A DNA stretch of 64,000 bases from an uncultured Tateyamaria sp. (lineage in GTDB: Bacteria > Pseudomonadota > Alphaproteobacteria > Rhodobacterales > Rhodobacteraceae), in contig CAJQRC010000010.1 in assembly GCA_905480645.1 (NCBI GenBank), positions 62,001-126,000 on the forward strand. Direction: 5' to 3'. A program made the translations under genes and the position numbers. A model generated the notes under the pieces. The model was given only the letters and a program-made list of their open reading frames with translations. It made no database searches and was not told the DNA's origin. Positions 16,802 through 25,796 of the stretch are shown here, in pieces (within the stretch, counting starts at the first letter, position 1; the number at the start of each line of letters is the position of its first letter).

Positions 16802-17851
16802 ATGACGCGAAAAATTGCGATCATTGGTGATCATTTTATTCTCCCTGAGGTATTCGAGTCTGAGCTCCTTAAAACCTGTTTTGAATATAATCTTGACTGT
16901 CGTCTTCGTTTAGAAGACTGGCCCAATAGTCCTGTCACACATGGCTACGAGGGCGCTGTAGATGTTCCAATAAGAGAGTTTATTGGAGATTTTGATGAGG
17001 TAACAGCCTTCATTGCGGATGCTGAAATTTTGGTTATGCACCAATCTCCAGTTACAGATAAAATGCTGGAAAAATTACCAAAACTAAAGTTCATTGGTTG
17101 TTCTAGGGGGGGACCTGTTAATGTTGACATCAACGCCGCAAATCGGCGCGGTGTTCAAGTTGTTCGCGCACCTGGCCGGAATGCTTCGGCCGTTGCGGAA
17201 TTTACAATTGGCGCTATTCTCGCAGAGACACGTAAAATTCGAATTGGGCATGAAGCTATGCGTAACGGAGTTTGGCGTGGTGATCTTTACCGTGCCGACA
17301 CAACTGGTCGTGAGTTGAACGAGATGACTGTTGGTGTAGTTGGTTATGGAAAAATTGGCACACGATTGGTTAAAATTCTGCAAGCCTTTGGCTGTCGCAT
17401 TTTGGTGAATGATCCCTATGTGCAGTTAGATCCTTTTGATATCGCAGCTGGCGTTGAACAGGTTTCGCTAGAAATGCTGCTTGAGCAGAGTGATGTGGTC
17501 ACACTCCATCCACGCGTTAGTCACGAAACAACGCAGATGATCAATAAAAACACATTAGCCAAAATGAAAAGTGAAGCATTATTGGTTAATACGGCTCGAG
17601 GACCTCTTTGTAATTATGACGATCTTTATAAAGCCCTTAAGAACGGTATAATTGGCTCTGCAATGCTCGAAACTTTTTCTATTGAGCCCACGCCGCCAGA
17701 CTGGCCACTACTGAAACTCGACAATGTGACTTTAACCCCGCATATCGCTGGAGCCTCTGTTCGTACCGCTCAATATGCTGCTCAAGTACTCGCGGCGGAT
17801 GTAAAAAATTATATTTCTGGATTACCTCTAGTTAATCTTTGTAGGTCATAA
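16802..17851 (+). CDS. D-isomer-specific 2-hydroxyacid dehydrogenase (PGDH-like)
   Basis: NAD-dependent dehydrogenase of 349 residues. The Rossmann loop is GYGKIG (181-186) in VGVVGYGKIGTR, and the catalytic set is visible: R266 (NTARGPL), E295 (in SIEPTP) and H314 (LTPHIAGAS). This is the arrangement of phosphoglycerate and erythronate-phosphate dehydrogenases. Substrate is unknown; in this operon a phosphorylated sugar acid or 2-oxo acid is plausible. The N-terminus is longer than in short family members (an extra 60 residues with many acidic positions). The start at 16802 was preferred because it falls two bases after the kinase stop. Confidence 0.85.
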   Translation: MTRKIAIIGDHFILPEVFESELLKTCFEYNLDCRLRLEDWPNSPVTHGYEGAVDVPIREFIGDFDEVTAFIADAEILVMHQSPVTDKMLEKLPKLKFIGCSRGGPVNVDINAANRRGVQVVRAPGRNASAVAEFTIGAILAETRKIRIGHEAMRNGVWRGDLYRADTTGRELNEMTVGVVGYGKIGTRLVKILQAFGCRILVNDPYVQLDPFDIAAGVEQVSLEMLLEQSDVVTLHPRVSHETTQMINKNTLAKMKSEALLVNTARGPLCNYDDLYKALKNGIIGSAMLETFSIEPTPPDWPLLKLDNVTLTPHIAGASVRTAQYAAQVLAADVKNYISGLPLVNLCRS

Positions 17852-17852
17852 A

Positions 17853-18056
17853 ATGAGCAAAAGACATATTGAGTTTGGGACTTTTCCGCGATCAAATTTT
17901 TTACTTAAGATGTGGTTAGCTGATGATTTAGGAGCGTCACTCGTTCAGTATTTTAAAATTTTTATATTAGATAATACTCAAAATTTTTGTTTATTTGATA
18001 CCTACAAAGCTGCTAAATTAGCGGCTTCCCTTAACTCTCAGGCATTGGAGAAATAG
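17853..18056 (+). CDS. Unknown 67-residue protein in the polyol operon
   Basis: I recognise no family. The ATG comes one base after the dehydrogenase stop (TAA-A-ATG), and the stop lies two bases before the GlpD-like start, so it fills the gap exactly as a coupled gene would. The product has a basic N-terminus (MSKRHIEF), a mixed middle (FLLKMWLADDLGASLVQYF) and a C-terminal helix-like stretch (YKAAKLAASLNSQALEK). No cysteine pair, signal peptide or clear membrane helix is seen. The DNA is more AT-rich than its neighbours and the GlpD ribosome site GGAG lies inside its end. It could be a real small protein or merely spacer that stays open. Confidence 0.5.
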   Translation: MSKRHIEFGTFPRSNFLLKMWLADDLGASLVQYFKIFILDNTQNFCLFDTYKAAKLAASLNSQALEK

Positions 18057-18058
18057 GT

Positions 18059-19564
18059 ATGCCTGAAGCTATTGACCTTTTTATAATAGGCGGTGGAGTA
18101 AATGGTGCTGGCATTGCTCGTGACGCTGCTGGTAGGGGTTTGTCTGTGGTCCTTTGTGAAAAGGATGACCTAGCAGAAGGAACATCTTCGCGATCGGGTA
18201 AGTTGATACACGGCGGTTTGCGCTATCTAGAGTACTACGAGTTCCGCTTAGTTCGTGAAGCTCTTATTGAGCGGGAAATATTGTTGAATGCGGCTCCGCA
18301 TATTATTTGGCCATTGCGTTTTGTGCTTCCTCATAGTCCAACGGATAGGCCAGCATGGTTAGTTAGACTTGGGTTATTTTTGTACGATCACTTAGGGGGA
18401 AGAAAGCGTTTACCAGGCACGCGTGTACTTAATCTGACGCGTGATCCGGAAGGTCTACCACTCAAGGCTCAATATACCAAAGCATTTGAATACTCTGATT
18501 GTTGGGTGGATGATGCGCGATTAGTTGTCCTAAATGCAGTTTCTGCTCGCGATAATGGTGCAGAAATATTGCCGAGAACTGATTGTAAATCGTTGAGGCA
18601 AGAAAATGGTTATTGGGTAGTGCGTGTTGAAAATACAGTCTCTGGTCAGTCTCGTGAAATTTTTGCAAAAGCTGTAGTCAACGCGGCAGGGCCATGGGTG
18701 AACGATGTCATCGGACGCGTAGCTGGTGCAAACTCTAGTCGCTTGGTTAAGCTGGTCAAAGGCAGCCATATTATTGTGCCAAAATTTTGGCATGGGCAAC
18801 AGGCTTATCTAATTCAGAACCATGATAAGCGAGTTATTTTTATCAATCCTTATGAAGATGATAAGGCTCTGATTGGAACAACTGATATTGCGTATGAGGG
18901 TGATCCAAATAATGTTTCTGTAGATAAAGGTGAAATCGAGTATCTTCTTGAAGCTGTGAACCGCTATTTTGAAAAACCATTGCAAGAAGAAGATGTGGTA
19001 GCATCTTTTTCTGGTGTGCGGCCGCTTTTTGATGATGGAAACGGTAACCCAAGCGCAATTACCCGGGACTATGTGCTAGACTTGGACCGGTCTCGTGGTG
19101 CGCCGTTGCTTAATATTTTTGGTGGTAAAATTACCACTTATCGAAAATTAGCAGAGCATGCGGTTCAAGAACTCAAGGCTATCTTTCCCCAAATGGGTCC
19201 TAGCTGGACAGCAATTGAACCGCTGCCCGGCGGGGATATATTGGATGCAAATTTTGATGCCTTTTTATTGGAATTACAACGTCAGTATAGTTTTCTGCCA
19301 AGCGATTTGGTCAAACATTATGCGCGCCTGTATGGGACAAGAGCAACACATATCATTGGTAACGCATCCCACATTAAACAACTTGGAAATCAGTTTGGAC
19401 CGCTTCTGTTCGAGGCAGAATTAGAATTTTTGGTTGAGTATGAATGGGCCTGCTGCGCTGACGACGTTTTGAAACGCCGAACCAAGCACGGGCTTACAGT
19501 TAATCCAGATGAGGTAGCTCAAATCAATGAATGGTTCAAAAATGAACACTCGAAAACAGTCTGA
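18059..19564 (+). CDS. FAD-dependent glycerol-3-phosphate / tetritol-phosphate dehydrogenase (GlpD/EryB-like)
   Basis: Membrane-associated flavoprotein of 501 residues that oxidises a polyol phosphate and passes electrons to quinone. The FAD-binding loop is GGGVNGAG (11-18), followed by GTSSRSGKLIHGGLRYLEYY, which is the GlpD signature, and FEYSDCWVDDARLVV. The C-terminal domain (from about 380) is the GlpD cap. EryB, the erythritol-phosphate dehydrogenase, is in the same family and of the same size. The neighbouring EryA-like kinase favours a phosphorylated tetritol over glycerol 3-phosphate, but reading alone does not settle it. GGAG sits eight bases upstream of the ATG. Confidence 0.85.
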   Translation: MPEAIDLFIIGGGVNGAGIARDAAGRGLSVVLCEKDDLAEGTSSRSGKLIHGGLRYLEYYEFRLVREALIEREILLNAAPHIIWPLRFVLPHSPTDRPAWLVRLGLFLYDHLGGRKRLPGTRVLNLTRDPEGLPLKAQYTKAFEYSDCWVDDARLVVLNAVSARDNGAEILPRTDCKSLRQENGYWVVRVENTVSGQSREIFAKAVVNAAGPWVNDVIGRVAGANSSRLVKLVKGSHIIVPKFWHGQQAYLIQNHDKRVIFINPYEDDKALIGTTDIAYEGDPNNVSVDKGEIEYLLEAVNRYFEKPLQEEDVVASFSGVRPLFDDGNGNPSAITRDYVLDLDRSRGAPLLNIFGGKITTYRKLAEHAVQELKAIFPQMGPSWTAIEPLPGGDILDANFDAFLLELQRQYSFLPSDLVKHYARLYGTRATHIIGNASHIKQLGNQFGPLLFEAELEFLVEYEWACCADDVLKRRTKHGLTVNPDEVAQINEWFKNEHSKTV

Positions 19565-20588
19565 AGTAACGTCAACTGATTTTGACGCTTTAAAAGTTTT
19601 ATCTGCGGATTTTGGTCGAAACCCGCTACACATTCAGGGCGCTGGTGGAAACTCATCGATCAAAGACGGTGATAAGATGTGGATTAAAGCTTCTGGAACT
19701 CTGCTCGGGGATGCACTTACCCGCGAGGTATTTGTCCCTGTTGATCTTGTTAGTATGAGAACTGCTCTTGAGTTTGATCACGCGCAATCTGATACGCCGG
19801 CTGTATTCCTTATTCCTGGTTTTTCTGATCTTCGCCCTTCAATTGAAACTAGCCTGCATGCTGTTTTTTCTCAACGCATAGTCCTGCATACGCATTGTAT
19901 TCATACTATTGCTCATGCTGTTCAAACGAATGTTTGTGATCTTCTGGCTGCTCGTTTAAGCGAATTTAATTGGGCTTTTGTGCCTTATGCCAAACCGGGT
20001 GCTAATCTTGCGCGGTCTGTCATGAAGGTTCTTAAACCTGACACTGATGTAATAATCTTGGGTAATCATGGGCTTATAGTAGCTGGGGAAACTATAAACG
20101 AAGTAAGGGCCCTCCAAAATAAAGTGCACTCGGCTCTTGCCTTGTCTGTAAGAGAATTAGCCGGGGAAAACTACAATGCTTTGATGGACCGTGTGGATGA
20201 TGGAGAATATGTTCTTCCTAATGACCTGCTTCTGCACCAAATCGCACTTTCAGATAAAAGGGTCGCGCTAGTGACAGCCGGAAGCTTATACCCAGATCAT
20301 GTAATCTTTTGTGGAATCGCTGTAACGGCCTTAAGTCTGAACCAGAGTACTTATGAAGTAAAACAGCATGATAAACGAAAACAACCCGTTTGCCTCATTG
20401 TTCCAGAAGTTGGCTTGCTTTTGCATAAAGATGCTAGCATGGGTGCTAGATTAATGCTGCGTTGTCTGGCTGATGTTATCATGCGTCTTCCGGAAAATGC
20501 TGAGTTGAATTATCTAACCCAAGATCAGAATTATGAACTCCTAGATTGGGACGCAGAAAAGTATCGTCAAGCTCTCAATGCTGAATGA
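19527..20588 (+). CDS. Class II aldolase/adducin-family protein, probable sugar-phosphate aldolase
   Basis: Zinc-dependent aldolase fold, up to 353 residues, longer than FucA (about 215) and closer to the aldolase part of RhaD-type proteins. GAGGNSSIK (39-46) is the phosphate-binding region, H121-T-H123 provides zinc ligands, and GNHGLIVAGE (179-188) adds the third histidine. A C-terminal extension of about 110 residues is of unknown use. The gene overlaps the end of the GlpD-like gene by 38 bases if the ATG at 19527 is used, or 23 bases if 19542 is used; no strong ribosome site decides. It could split a ketose phosphate made by the dehydrogenase. Confidence 0.8.
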   Translation: MNGSKMNTRKQSEVTSTDFDALKVLSADFGRNPLHIQGAGGNSSIKDGDKMWIKASGTLLGDALTREVFVPVDLVSMRTALEFDHAQSDTPAVFLIPGFSDLRPSIETSLHAVFSQRIVLHTHCIHTIAHAVQTNVCDLLAARLSEFNWAFVPYAKPGANLARSVMKVLKPDTDVIILGNHGLIVAGETINEVRALQNKVHSALALSVRELAGENYNALMDRVDDGEYVLPNDLLLHQIALSDKRVALVTAGSLYPDHVIFCGIAVTALSLNQSTYEVKQHDKRKQPVCLIVPEVGLLLHKDASMGARLMLRCLADVIMRLPENAELNYLTQDQNYELLDWDAEKYRQALNAE

Positions 20589-21843
20589 TATTTTTATAGG
20601 TATAGACCATGGCACTTCCGGTGCGCGTGCTACAGCCATCGATTCTCAAAACCATATTATTGGAGAAGGCAAATCAAGACTTGCCGATCATCGTGCGGAC
20701 CCAAGAGATCCTTGCGCTTGGTATGCTGCCGCAGCCACGGCATTGGCTATAGCAATTAAGAATATTAAACGCCAAAATGTCCGAGCAATCGCTATAGATG
20801 GCACTTCTGGCTCTATGTTGCCTATCGATATTAATGGCAAGCCTCTTGCGCCCGCTCTTATGTATAATGATCCTTGTCAAAATCTTGATATTTTAGAAAA
20901 AATTGCTCATACTGCACCCTTGAATAGTGCTGCGCACGGTGCCACTAGTGGGGCAGCAAAAGTAATGTTTTTTCAGGCAGCGGTTCCACTTACTTACAAG
21001 ATAGTTCATCAGGCAGATTGGATTGCAGGCCAATTTTGTGGCATTTATGCTTCTGATGATAACAATGCCCTCAAGACTGGATTCGACTCCGTGAGTAGAT
21101 CTTGGCCTGATTGGATGGAAAGTGTAGGTATTGACCGAAATTTATTGCCTGACGTCAATGAGCCAGGCACAGTTTTTGCGCCAATATTTTCGGATGTTGC
21201 TGCAAAATTTGATCTTCCGTTATCAACAAAAATTGTATCAGGAACAACGGATGGGTGCGCGGCCTTCCTGTCAACCGGAGCGTCAAAACCTGGTGATGGG
21301 GTAACATCTATTGGCACAACAATGATAATTAAAATTATCTCTGAAACGCCAATTTTTGATGCTTCTAGTGGCGTTTATAGCCATAAGATCCTTGGTAATT
21401 GGTTAGCTGGAGGCGCATCGAATACTGGTGGTGGCGTACTTCTAGACTATTTTTCTATGGAGGAAATATCACTCCTCTCACGGCAAATTGATACAACAGC
21501 AAAACTGGGTCTTGAGTATTATCCACTAAGCAAGCCAGGTGAGCGCTTTCCAATATCTGACCCCAATCTAAAACCTGTTCTCTTCCCTAGACCAGAAAAT
21601 AATGCGGATTTTTTGAAAGCCATTTTTGAAGGAATTGCTGGAGTGGAGCGCCTTGCGTATGGAAAGCTGAATAGTCTTGGTGCTCCGTCGTTAAGTACAA
21701 TCCGTACAGTAGGTGGGGCAGCAAAAAATGATACTCTAACCAAAATTCGTGAGCATTGCCTTGGTATTAAAGGCAGCCGTCCAATACATGAAGAAGCCGC
21801 TTACGGTACTGCTCTTTTGGCAAAACACGGTTTTCAAAAATGA
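20578..21843 (+). CDS. FGGY carbohydrate kinase 2, D-ribulokinase/xylulokinase-like
   Basis: Second FGGY kinase of the operon, 421 residues, clearly shorter than and different from the EryA-like one. The N-terminus is IFIGIDHGTSGARATAIDSQ, a pattern typical of the D-ribulose kinase group (short xylulokinase-like proteins). The middle has GTTDGCAAFLSTGA and SIGTTM; the C-terminus has TVGGAAKNDTLTKI and EEAAYGTALLA for nucleotide binding. It overlaps the aldolase stop by 11 bases and the HAD gene start by four. It may phosphorylate a ketose that the aldolase then cleaves. Confidence 0.85.
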   Translation: MLNDIFIGIDHGTSGARATAIDSQNHIIGEGKSRLADHRADPRDPCAWYAAAATALAIAIKNIKRQNVRAIAIDGTSGSMLPIDINGKPLAPALMYNDPCQNLDILEKIAHTAPLNSAAHGATSGAAKVMFFQAAVPLTYKIVHQADWIAGQFCGIYASDDNNALKTGFDSVSRSWPDWMESVGIDRNLLPDVNEPGTVFAPIFSDVAAKFDLPLSTKIVSGTTDGCAAFLSTGASKPGDGVTSIGTTMIIKIISETPIFDASSGVYSHKILGNWLAGGASNTGGGVLLDYFSMEEISLLSRQIDTTAKLGLEYYPLSKPGERFPISDPNLKPVLFPRPENNADFLKAIFEGIAGVERLAYGKLNSLGAPSLSTIRTVGGAAKNDTLTKIREHCLGIKGSRPIHEEAAYGTALLAKHGFQK

Positions 21844-22679
21844 CTTTTAAGATTGAACTGTTAGCTCCAATTATTAACCGATATGATGCTTTCTTGATTG
21901 ATCAATTTGGCGTGCTCATAGACGGAGAACAGACGTATCCAGGTGCGATTGATGCTCTTAAACATATTGCACAAAGTGGCAAGCCGGTGGTCATATTGTC
22001 CAACTCAGGGAAACGCGCTGAACCCAATTGTAATCGCTTGACCTCTTTTGGATTTGATCGCCAGCATTTTGTAACTGTTGTCACATCCGGTGAAATTGCT
22101 TATCACTCAATCAAAAATCAGCTTGGTATTACCATTAAAAATGATGCGCGGGTCATGGTGTTGGCTCGGCCAGGTGAGACATCGCCTATTTTGGATTTAG
22201 ATTTGACAGAAACTAACAACCCAAGAATGGCTGATATTCTTCTTATTGTAAGCCGTGATATTGGAATGAATCGCAAAGATTACATCAAATTATGGACTGA
22301 ATTCAATGCAACTGGAGGCAAATGTTATTGTCTCAATCCTGATCTTAATATGCTTACGCCAAAGGGAATTACCTTTAGTGCTGGTACCATTGCTAAGCTT
22401 TTTGAACAGCGTGGCGGTGACATTATTTGGTATGGGAAACCGTATCAGGATATCTACGCTGATGCGCTCAGATTTTTTAACAACATACCAAGGGATGATA
22501 TTTTATGCATTGGTGATAGCATTCATCACGACATTATAGGCGGTCACGCCGCTGGTCTAGCCACTGCACTTGTTCGTCAAGGAGTTCATAGTGATATTTC
22601 AGACGGGAAAGTCTATAATATTTTGTCAGGACTGGGGATATCTCCAACACATATTTTACGGTCATTTTCGATTACTTAG
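21840..22679 (+). CDS. HAD-superfamily class IIA phosphatase (NagD-like, TIGR01459)
   Basis: Phosphatase or phosphoglycolate-phosphatase-like enzyme of 279 residues. Motif I is atypical at YDAFLIDQFGVLIDG: in the canonical DxDGV(L/I)W motif the nucleophile and acid are two residues apart, and here the pair reads D-Q-F-G. Motif II is VVILSNSGKRAE; the C-terminal motif is CIGDSIHHDIIGGHAAG. Its cap domain (C2a) lies between. It is the last gene of the operon, overlapping the kinase by ATGA. A role in removing dead-end sugar phosphates is plausible. A structured inverted repeat follows. Confidence 0.85.
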   Translation: MTFKIELLAPIINRYDAFLIDQFGVLIDGEQTYPGAIDALKHIAQSGKPVVILSNSGKRAEPNCNRLTSFGFDRQHFVTVVTSGEIAYHSIKNQLGITIKNDARVMVLARPGETSPILDLDLTETNNPRMADILLIVSRDIGMNRKDYIKLWTEFNATGGKCYCLNPDLNMLTPKGITFSAGTIAKLFEQRGGDIIWYGKPYQDIYADALRFFNNIPRDDILCIGDSIHHDIIGGHAAGLATALVRQGVHSDISDGKVYNILSGLGISPTHILRSFSIT

Positions 22680-22700
22680 TAATGGTTGTTCCCCGTTTTA

Positions 22701-22750
22701 AATTGTAGCAAAGTTATCAGAACAGTCCTGATAAACACAATGTTACAATT
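22701..22750 (+). terminator. Two-tier inverted repeat after the polyol operon
   Basis: Outer arms AATTGTA (22701-22707) and TACAATT (22744-22750) enclose inner arms TTATCAG (22714-22720) and CTGATAA (22728-22734). It lies 21 bases past the last stop codon of the operon. There is no T run, so it may be a structured 3' end rather than a classical terminator. Confidence 0.4.
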
Positions 22751-22938
22751 TCTGTACTGCGCAGAATTCTGGTAAAAATTTTTAATTTAATGTGTAACTA
22801 GAGCCACATTGCTTCTTCGGGTATGATAGTCATTTTTGGATGGTATAATCGCTCAACGCGACGACATTTTAAGGGGTGTTGGTCAAATTTAAATTAATCT
22901 TTTTTATCGCATTTTTTAAAACTTTGTTTAAATGCAGC

Positions 22939-23205
22939 CTATTGTTCGTCCGTTGTGCTAGTCTGATAGTTGGATTTCCATTCTTTCATTGTCATGCCGT
23001 AAAAACTCTCACGTGCCATATCTTTTGAAATAGAAATGCCTTTTTCTGCCGCCGCCTCTTGGTACCATCGACTTAAACAGTTTCTGCAAAACCCAGCTAA
23101 ATTCATCATGTCTATATTTTGAACATCTTTACGCTCTTGCATGAGGTGGTGCTGAAGGCGACGAAAGGCAGCAGCCTCGAGTTCGATTTGAGTTTGGGTA
23201 TCCAT
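22939..23205 (-). CDS. DUF1244 protein
   Basis: Small conserved protein of 88 residues with no known activity. The family core is present: FRRLQHHL, ERKDVQNIDMMNLAGFCRNCL (two cysteines, CRNC) and SRWYQEAA. It is soluble and helical by composition. In alphaproteobacteria it usually sits beside an N-formylglutamate amidohydrolase and pyruvate kinase, and it does here. The 137 bases between it and the amidohydrolase upstream could hold a promoter. Confidence 0.88.
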   Translation of the reverse strand: MDTQTQIELEAAAFRRLQHHLMQERKDVQNIDMMNLAGFCRNCLSRWYQEAAAEKGISISKDMARESFYGMTMKEWKSNYQTSTTDEQ

Positions 23206-23342
23206 TGTCTTAATCCTTAATTACATTTGTGTGGAAAAGGGTCATTTAATCATATTAATAGTAGAATTTATCATCTTTGAAACGTCTAGATTTTTGGTTG
23301 ATCTTAAAATTTCTGGTGTTTGAAAAAGGGCAAGCCGATTTA

Positions 23343-24080
23343 TTAAATATTGGCATCTTTTCTCGCATGTTCAAGATGGGATCCGATGAGTTTAGCCCAA
23401 TGAATTTGACTGTCTAATTTAGTGATTAAGTCTTGGCGTATCTCAATGAGTGCATTGGGTCGAGCTTTTTTCAGAGCATGCTGGTCGATTGTATCTCCGG
23501 GCAAATGCCCTCTGTAGGGTTCGTTATCGCCTACCGGGGTACTTAACGTTTTTTGTAGCCGTGTGATCAGAGGATCCGCTATGCGACGGTCATAGGCTGA
23601 AAGAATGCTGACTTCCCAAGGTCTTGTTTCGCGTCCATTTAGTCTTGGCGTGAAGCTATGAACGGAAATAATAGCAATCTCAGGCCGTGCAGCCAGTTCA
23701 CTGATTGCTTTGTGATATGGCTTGTAGAGCTGATTAATTCTGGTTTGCCGCGAGATGGAGCTCAAGTTCTGGTTGCCGGGAATGACCGTGCCATCATATA
23801 GTTGCATAATTAATGTGGGGTCATCTACACCTCGATTGGGATCAATAACTAGTCGTGAAAAGTTGGAGCAGATGACTGGTGCGTTCAATTTTTCGCCCAA
23901 GGCTAAGGCAACTCTTTTGCAGCCGATGTCATATGCAATGTGGCGTTTCATTTCAGATTTTGGTAATCCTAGAGTACCGTTTCCTATAAATTTAGGGATC
24001 GTATTAGTGGCGTGATCACACGTGATTAGCCAAGCACCAGGTCGATCAGAGCCAAAGGTTGAGAAGGGAGCATAAGTCAT
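23343..24080 (-). CDS. N-formylglutamate amidohydrolase family protein
   Basis: Predicted zinc amidohydrolase (245 residues) that in the characterised members hydrolyses N-formyl-L-glutamate to formate and glutamate. Family segments are LITCDHATN (17-25, likely metal ligands), AYDIG, NFSRLVIDPNR, SVHSFTP and NEPYRG. No other histidine-degradation gene is close, so the physiological substrate may be another N-acyl amino acid. It diverges from pyk at 24182. Confidence 0.87.
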   Translation of the reverse strand: MTYAPFSTFGSDRPGAWLITCDHATNTIPKFIGNGTLGLPKSEMKRHIAYDIGCKRVALALGEKLNAPVICSNFSRLVIDPNRGVDDPTLIMQLYDGTVIPGNQNLSSISRQTRINQLYKPYHKAISELAARPEIAIISVHSFTPRLNGRETRPWEVSILSAYDRRIADPLITRLQKTLSTPVGDNEPYRGHLPGDTIDQHALKKARPNALIEIRQDLITKLDSQIHWAKLIGSHLEHARKDANI

Positions 24081-24181
24081 TTCATTGGAACCAAATTTAT
24101 TTACTGTTTAGGGCAGTTGCTAGTGAATGTGAATTGCGCAATAACGTGCGCTGTTAGCGGTATCAGAAAAGAGACTTTATT

Positions 24182-25627
24182 ATGAGACGTCTAAGGAATG
24201 TAAAAATTGTAGCCACATTGGGTCCCGCTTCGGCAAATTATGAGATAATCCGAGCATTACATGAGGCTGGCGCTGACGTTTTTCGTTTAAATATGTCTCA
24301 TGGAACACATGATGAAATAGCGGAGAAGCATAAGATTATCCGCTTGGTTGAAGAGGATACTGGGTCAACTATTGGGATTTTGGCGGACTTACAGGGTCCA
24401 AAGCTTAGAGTGGGTGTGTTTTCAAACGATTTTGAAATACTGGAAGATGGTGCTGTGTTCCGTCTTGATCTGGATGTATCGGAGGGAGATGGTACTAGAG
24501 TTTGCTTGCCTCACCCAGAAATTTTTGCTGCCTTGGAGCCTGGTAAACACTTGTTAATCAACGATGGTAAGATTCGATTACGCGTCAATGAGTGCGGCCC
24601 TGACTTTGCCAATTGTGTCGTGACAGCGGGAGGTCAAATTTCTGACCGTAAAGGTGTAAACGTCCCTGATGTCGAGTTACCGCTTGCAGCTCTTTCGGAA
24701 AAGGATCGGGCAGACTTAGAATTTGTAGCGGAATTAGGTGTTGATTGGATGGCGCTAAGTTTTGTTCAGCGTGCTGCGGATGTAAAAGAAGCTCGTGATT
24801 TGATTAGAGGCCGTACCGCAGTTTTGTCCAAAATTGAGAAACCTAATGCCGTTGAACGGTTTGAAGAGATTCTAGCTGTTAGCGATGGAATTATGGTTGC
24901 TCGTGGAGATTTAGGTGTAGAGTTGCCGGTACAAAATGTACCTCCAATCCAAAAACGTTTAATACGTAAATGTCGGGCTGTGGCTAAGCCTGTGATTGTT
25001 GCTACACAGATGCTTGAAAGCATGATAGACAGTCCAATGCCTACTCGCGCTGAGGTCTCAGATGTGGCTACCGCGATCTATGAGGGTGCTGATGCAGTTA
25101 TGCTTAGTGCTGAGAGTGCCGCTGGAAGCTACCCTGTGGAGGCTGTCATGACCATGGATAACGTAGCCGTTGAGGTGGAGTTGGATCCAACTTACACGCA
25201 AATCATTGAATCAAGTAGAAAAGCAAGTAGGGCATCGGTAGCTGACGGTATCGTTGCTGCGGCGCGGGAGATTGCTGAGACGACCGATATTAAGGCTATC
25301 GCATGTTTTACGCAGTCTGGAACAACTGCACTGCTCACAGCTCGCGAGCGTCCAAGAGTACCCATTATCGCACTAACACCCTTGGTGAAAACTGCCCGAC
25401 GTCTTGCCCTTAGTTGGGGGTGTAACTGCGTAATAACTGATGCGCTAGATCGCTTTAAGATGGCTGTAGTGAGTGCTGCTGAGGCTGCACGAAAAGAGGG
25501 ATTTGCTTCCGTGGATGATCAGATTGTTGTTACTGCGGGCGTACCGTTTAATGTTCCTGGCAGCACAAATATTCTGCGGGTTGCTCCTTGTGATGAAAGA
25601 TTAATTTATCCGTCTGACTCAGAATAA
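24182..25627 (+). CDS. pyk: Pyruvate kinase
   Basis: Glycolytic enzyme making pyruvate and ATP from phosphoenolpyruvate and ADP; 481 residues. Visible segments are KIVATLGPAS (8-17), RLNMSHG (about 38-44), LADLQGPKLRVG, the active-site lysine region LSKIEKP, GIMVARGDLGVELP, and ATQMLESM. The C-terminal domain (from about 355) is of the usual length. The ATG follows a GAGAC-like ribosome site. It is divergent from the N-formylglutamate amidohydrolase gene and probably monocistronic. Confidence 0.97.
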   Translation: MRRLRNVKIVATLGPASANYEIIRALHEAGADVFRLNMSHGTHDEIAEKHKIIRLVEEDTGSTIGILADLQGPKLRVGVFSNDFEILEDGAVFRLDLDVSEGDGTRVCLPHPEIFAALEPGKHLLINDGKIRLRVNECGPDFANCVVTAGGQISDRKGVNVPDVELPLAALSEKDRADLEFVAELGVDWMALSFVQRAADVKEARDLIRGRTAVLSKIEKPNAVERFEEILAVSDGIMVARGDLGVELPVQNVPPIQKRLIRKCRAVAKPVIVATQMLESMIDSPMPTRAEVSDVATAIYEGADAVMLSAESAAGSYPVEAVMTMDNVAVEVELDPTYTQIIESSRKASRASVADGIVAAAREIAETTDIKAIACFTQSGTTALLTARERPRVPIIALTPLVKTARRLALSWGCNCVITDALDRFKMAVVSAAEAARKEGFASVDDQIVVTAGVPFNVPGSTNILRVAPCDERLIYPSDSE

Positions 25628-25796
25628 ATGTAAAATTATCCTTGGATTATAACAAAAATGTCTAAATTTTGTGGCCTGTTCATGTGAAGGGTTGCCAATC
25701 CCTACTAACCGTTTTAGACGCTAATTCCTAAGCCCGTCCGGCCGACAGTGGCATGCCGAGTCGAGCAAATACCGAACTCAAGATATGGAGACGGAA

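Noticed and set aside
18059-19564. Calling this gene glpD with certainty
   Set aside because: EryB and GlpD share the same motifs and length; the context favours a polyol phosphate other than glycerol 3-phosphate, so no symbol was given.
25628-25796. L20-binding autoregulatory leader ahead of rpmI
   Set aside because: A GC-rich patch is visible but I could not draw a pseudoknot or a mimic of the L20 site with confidence.
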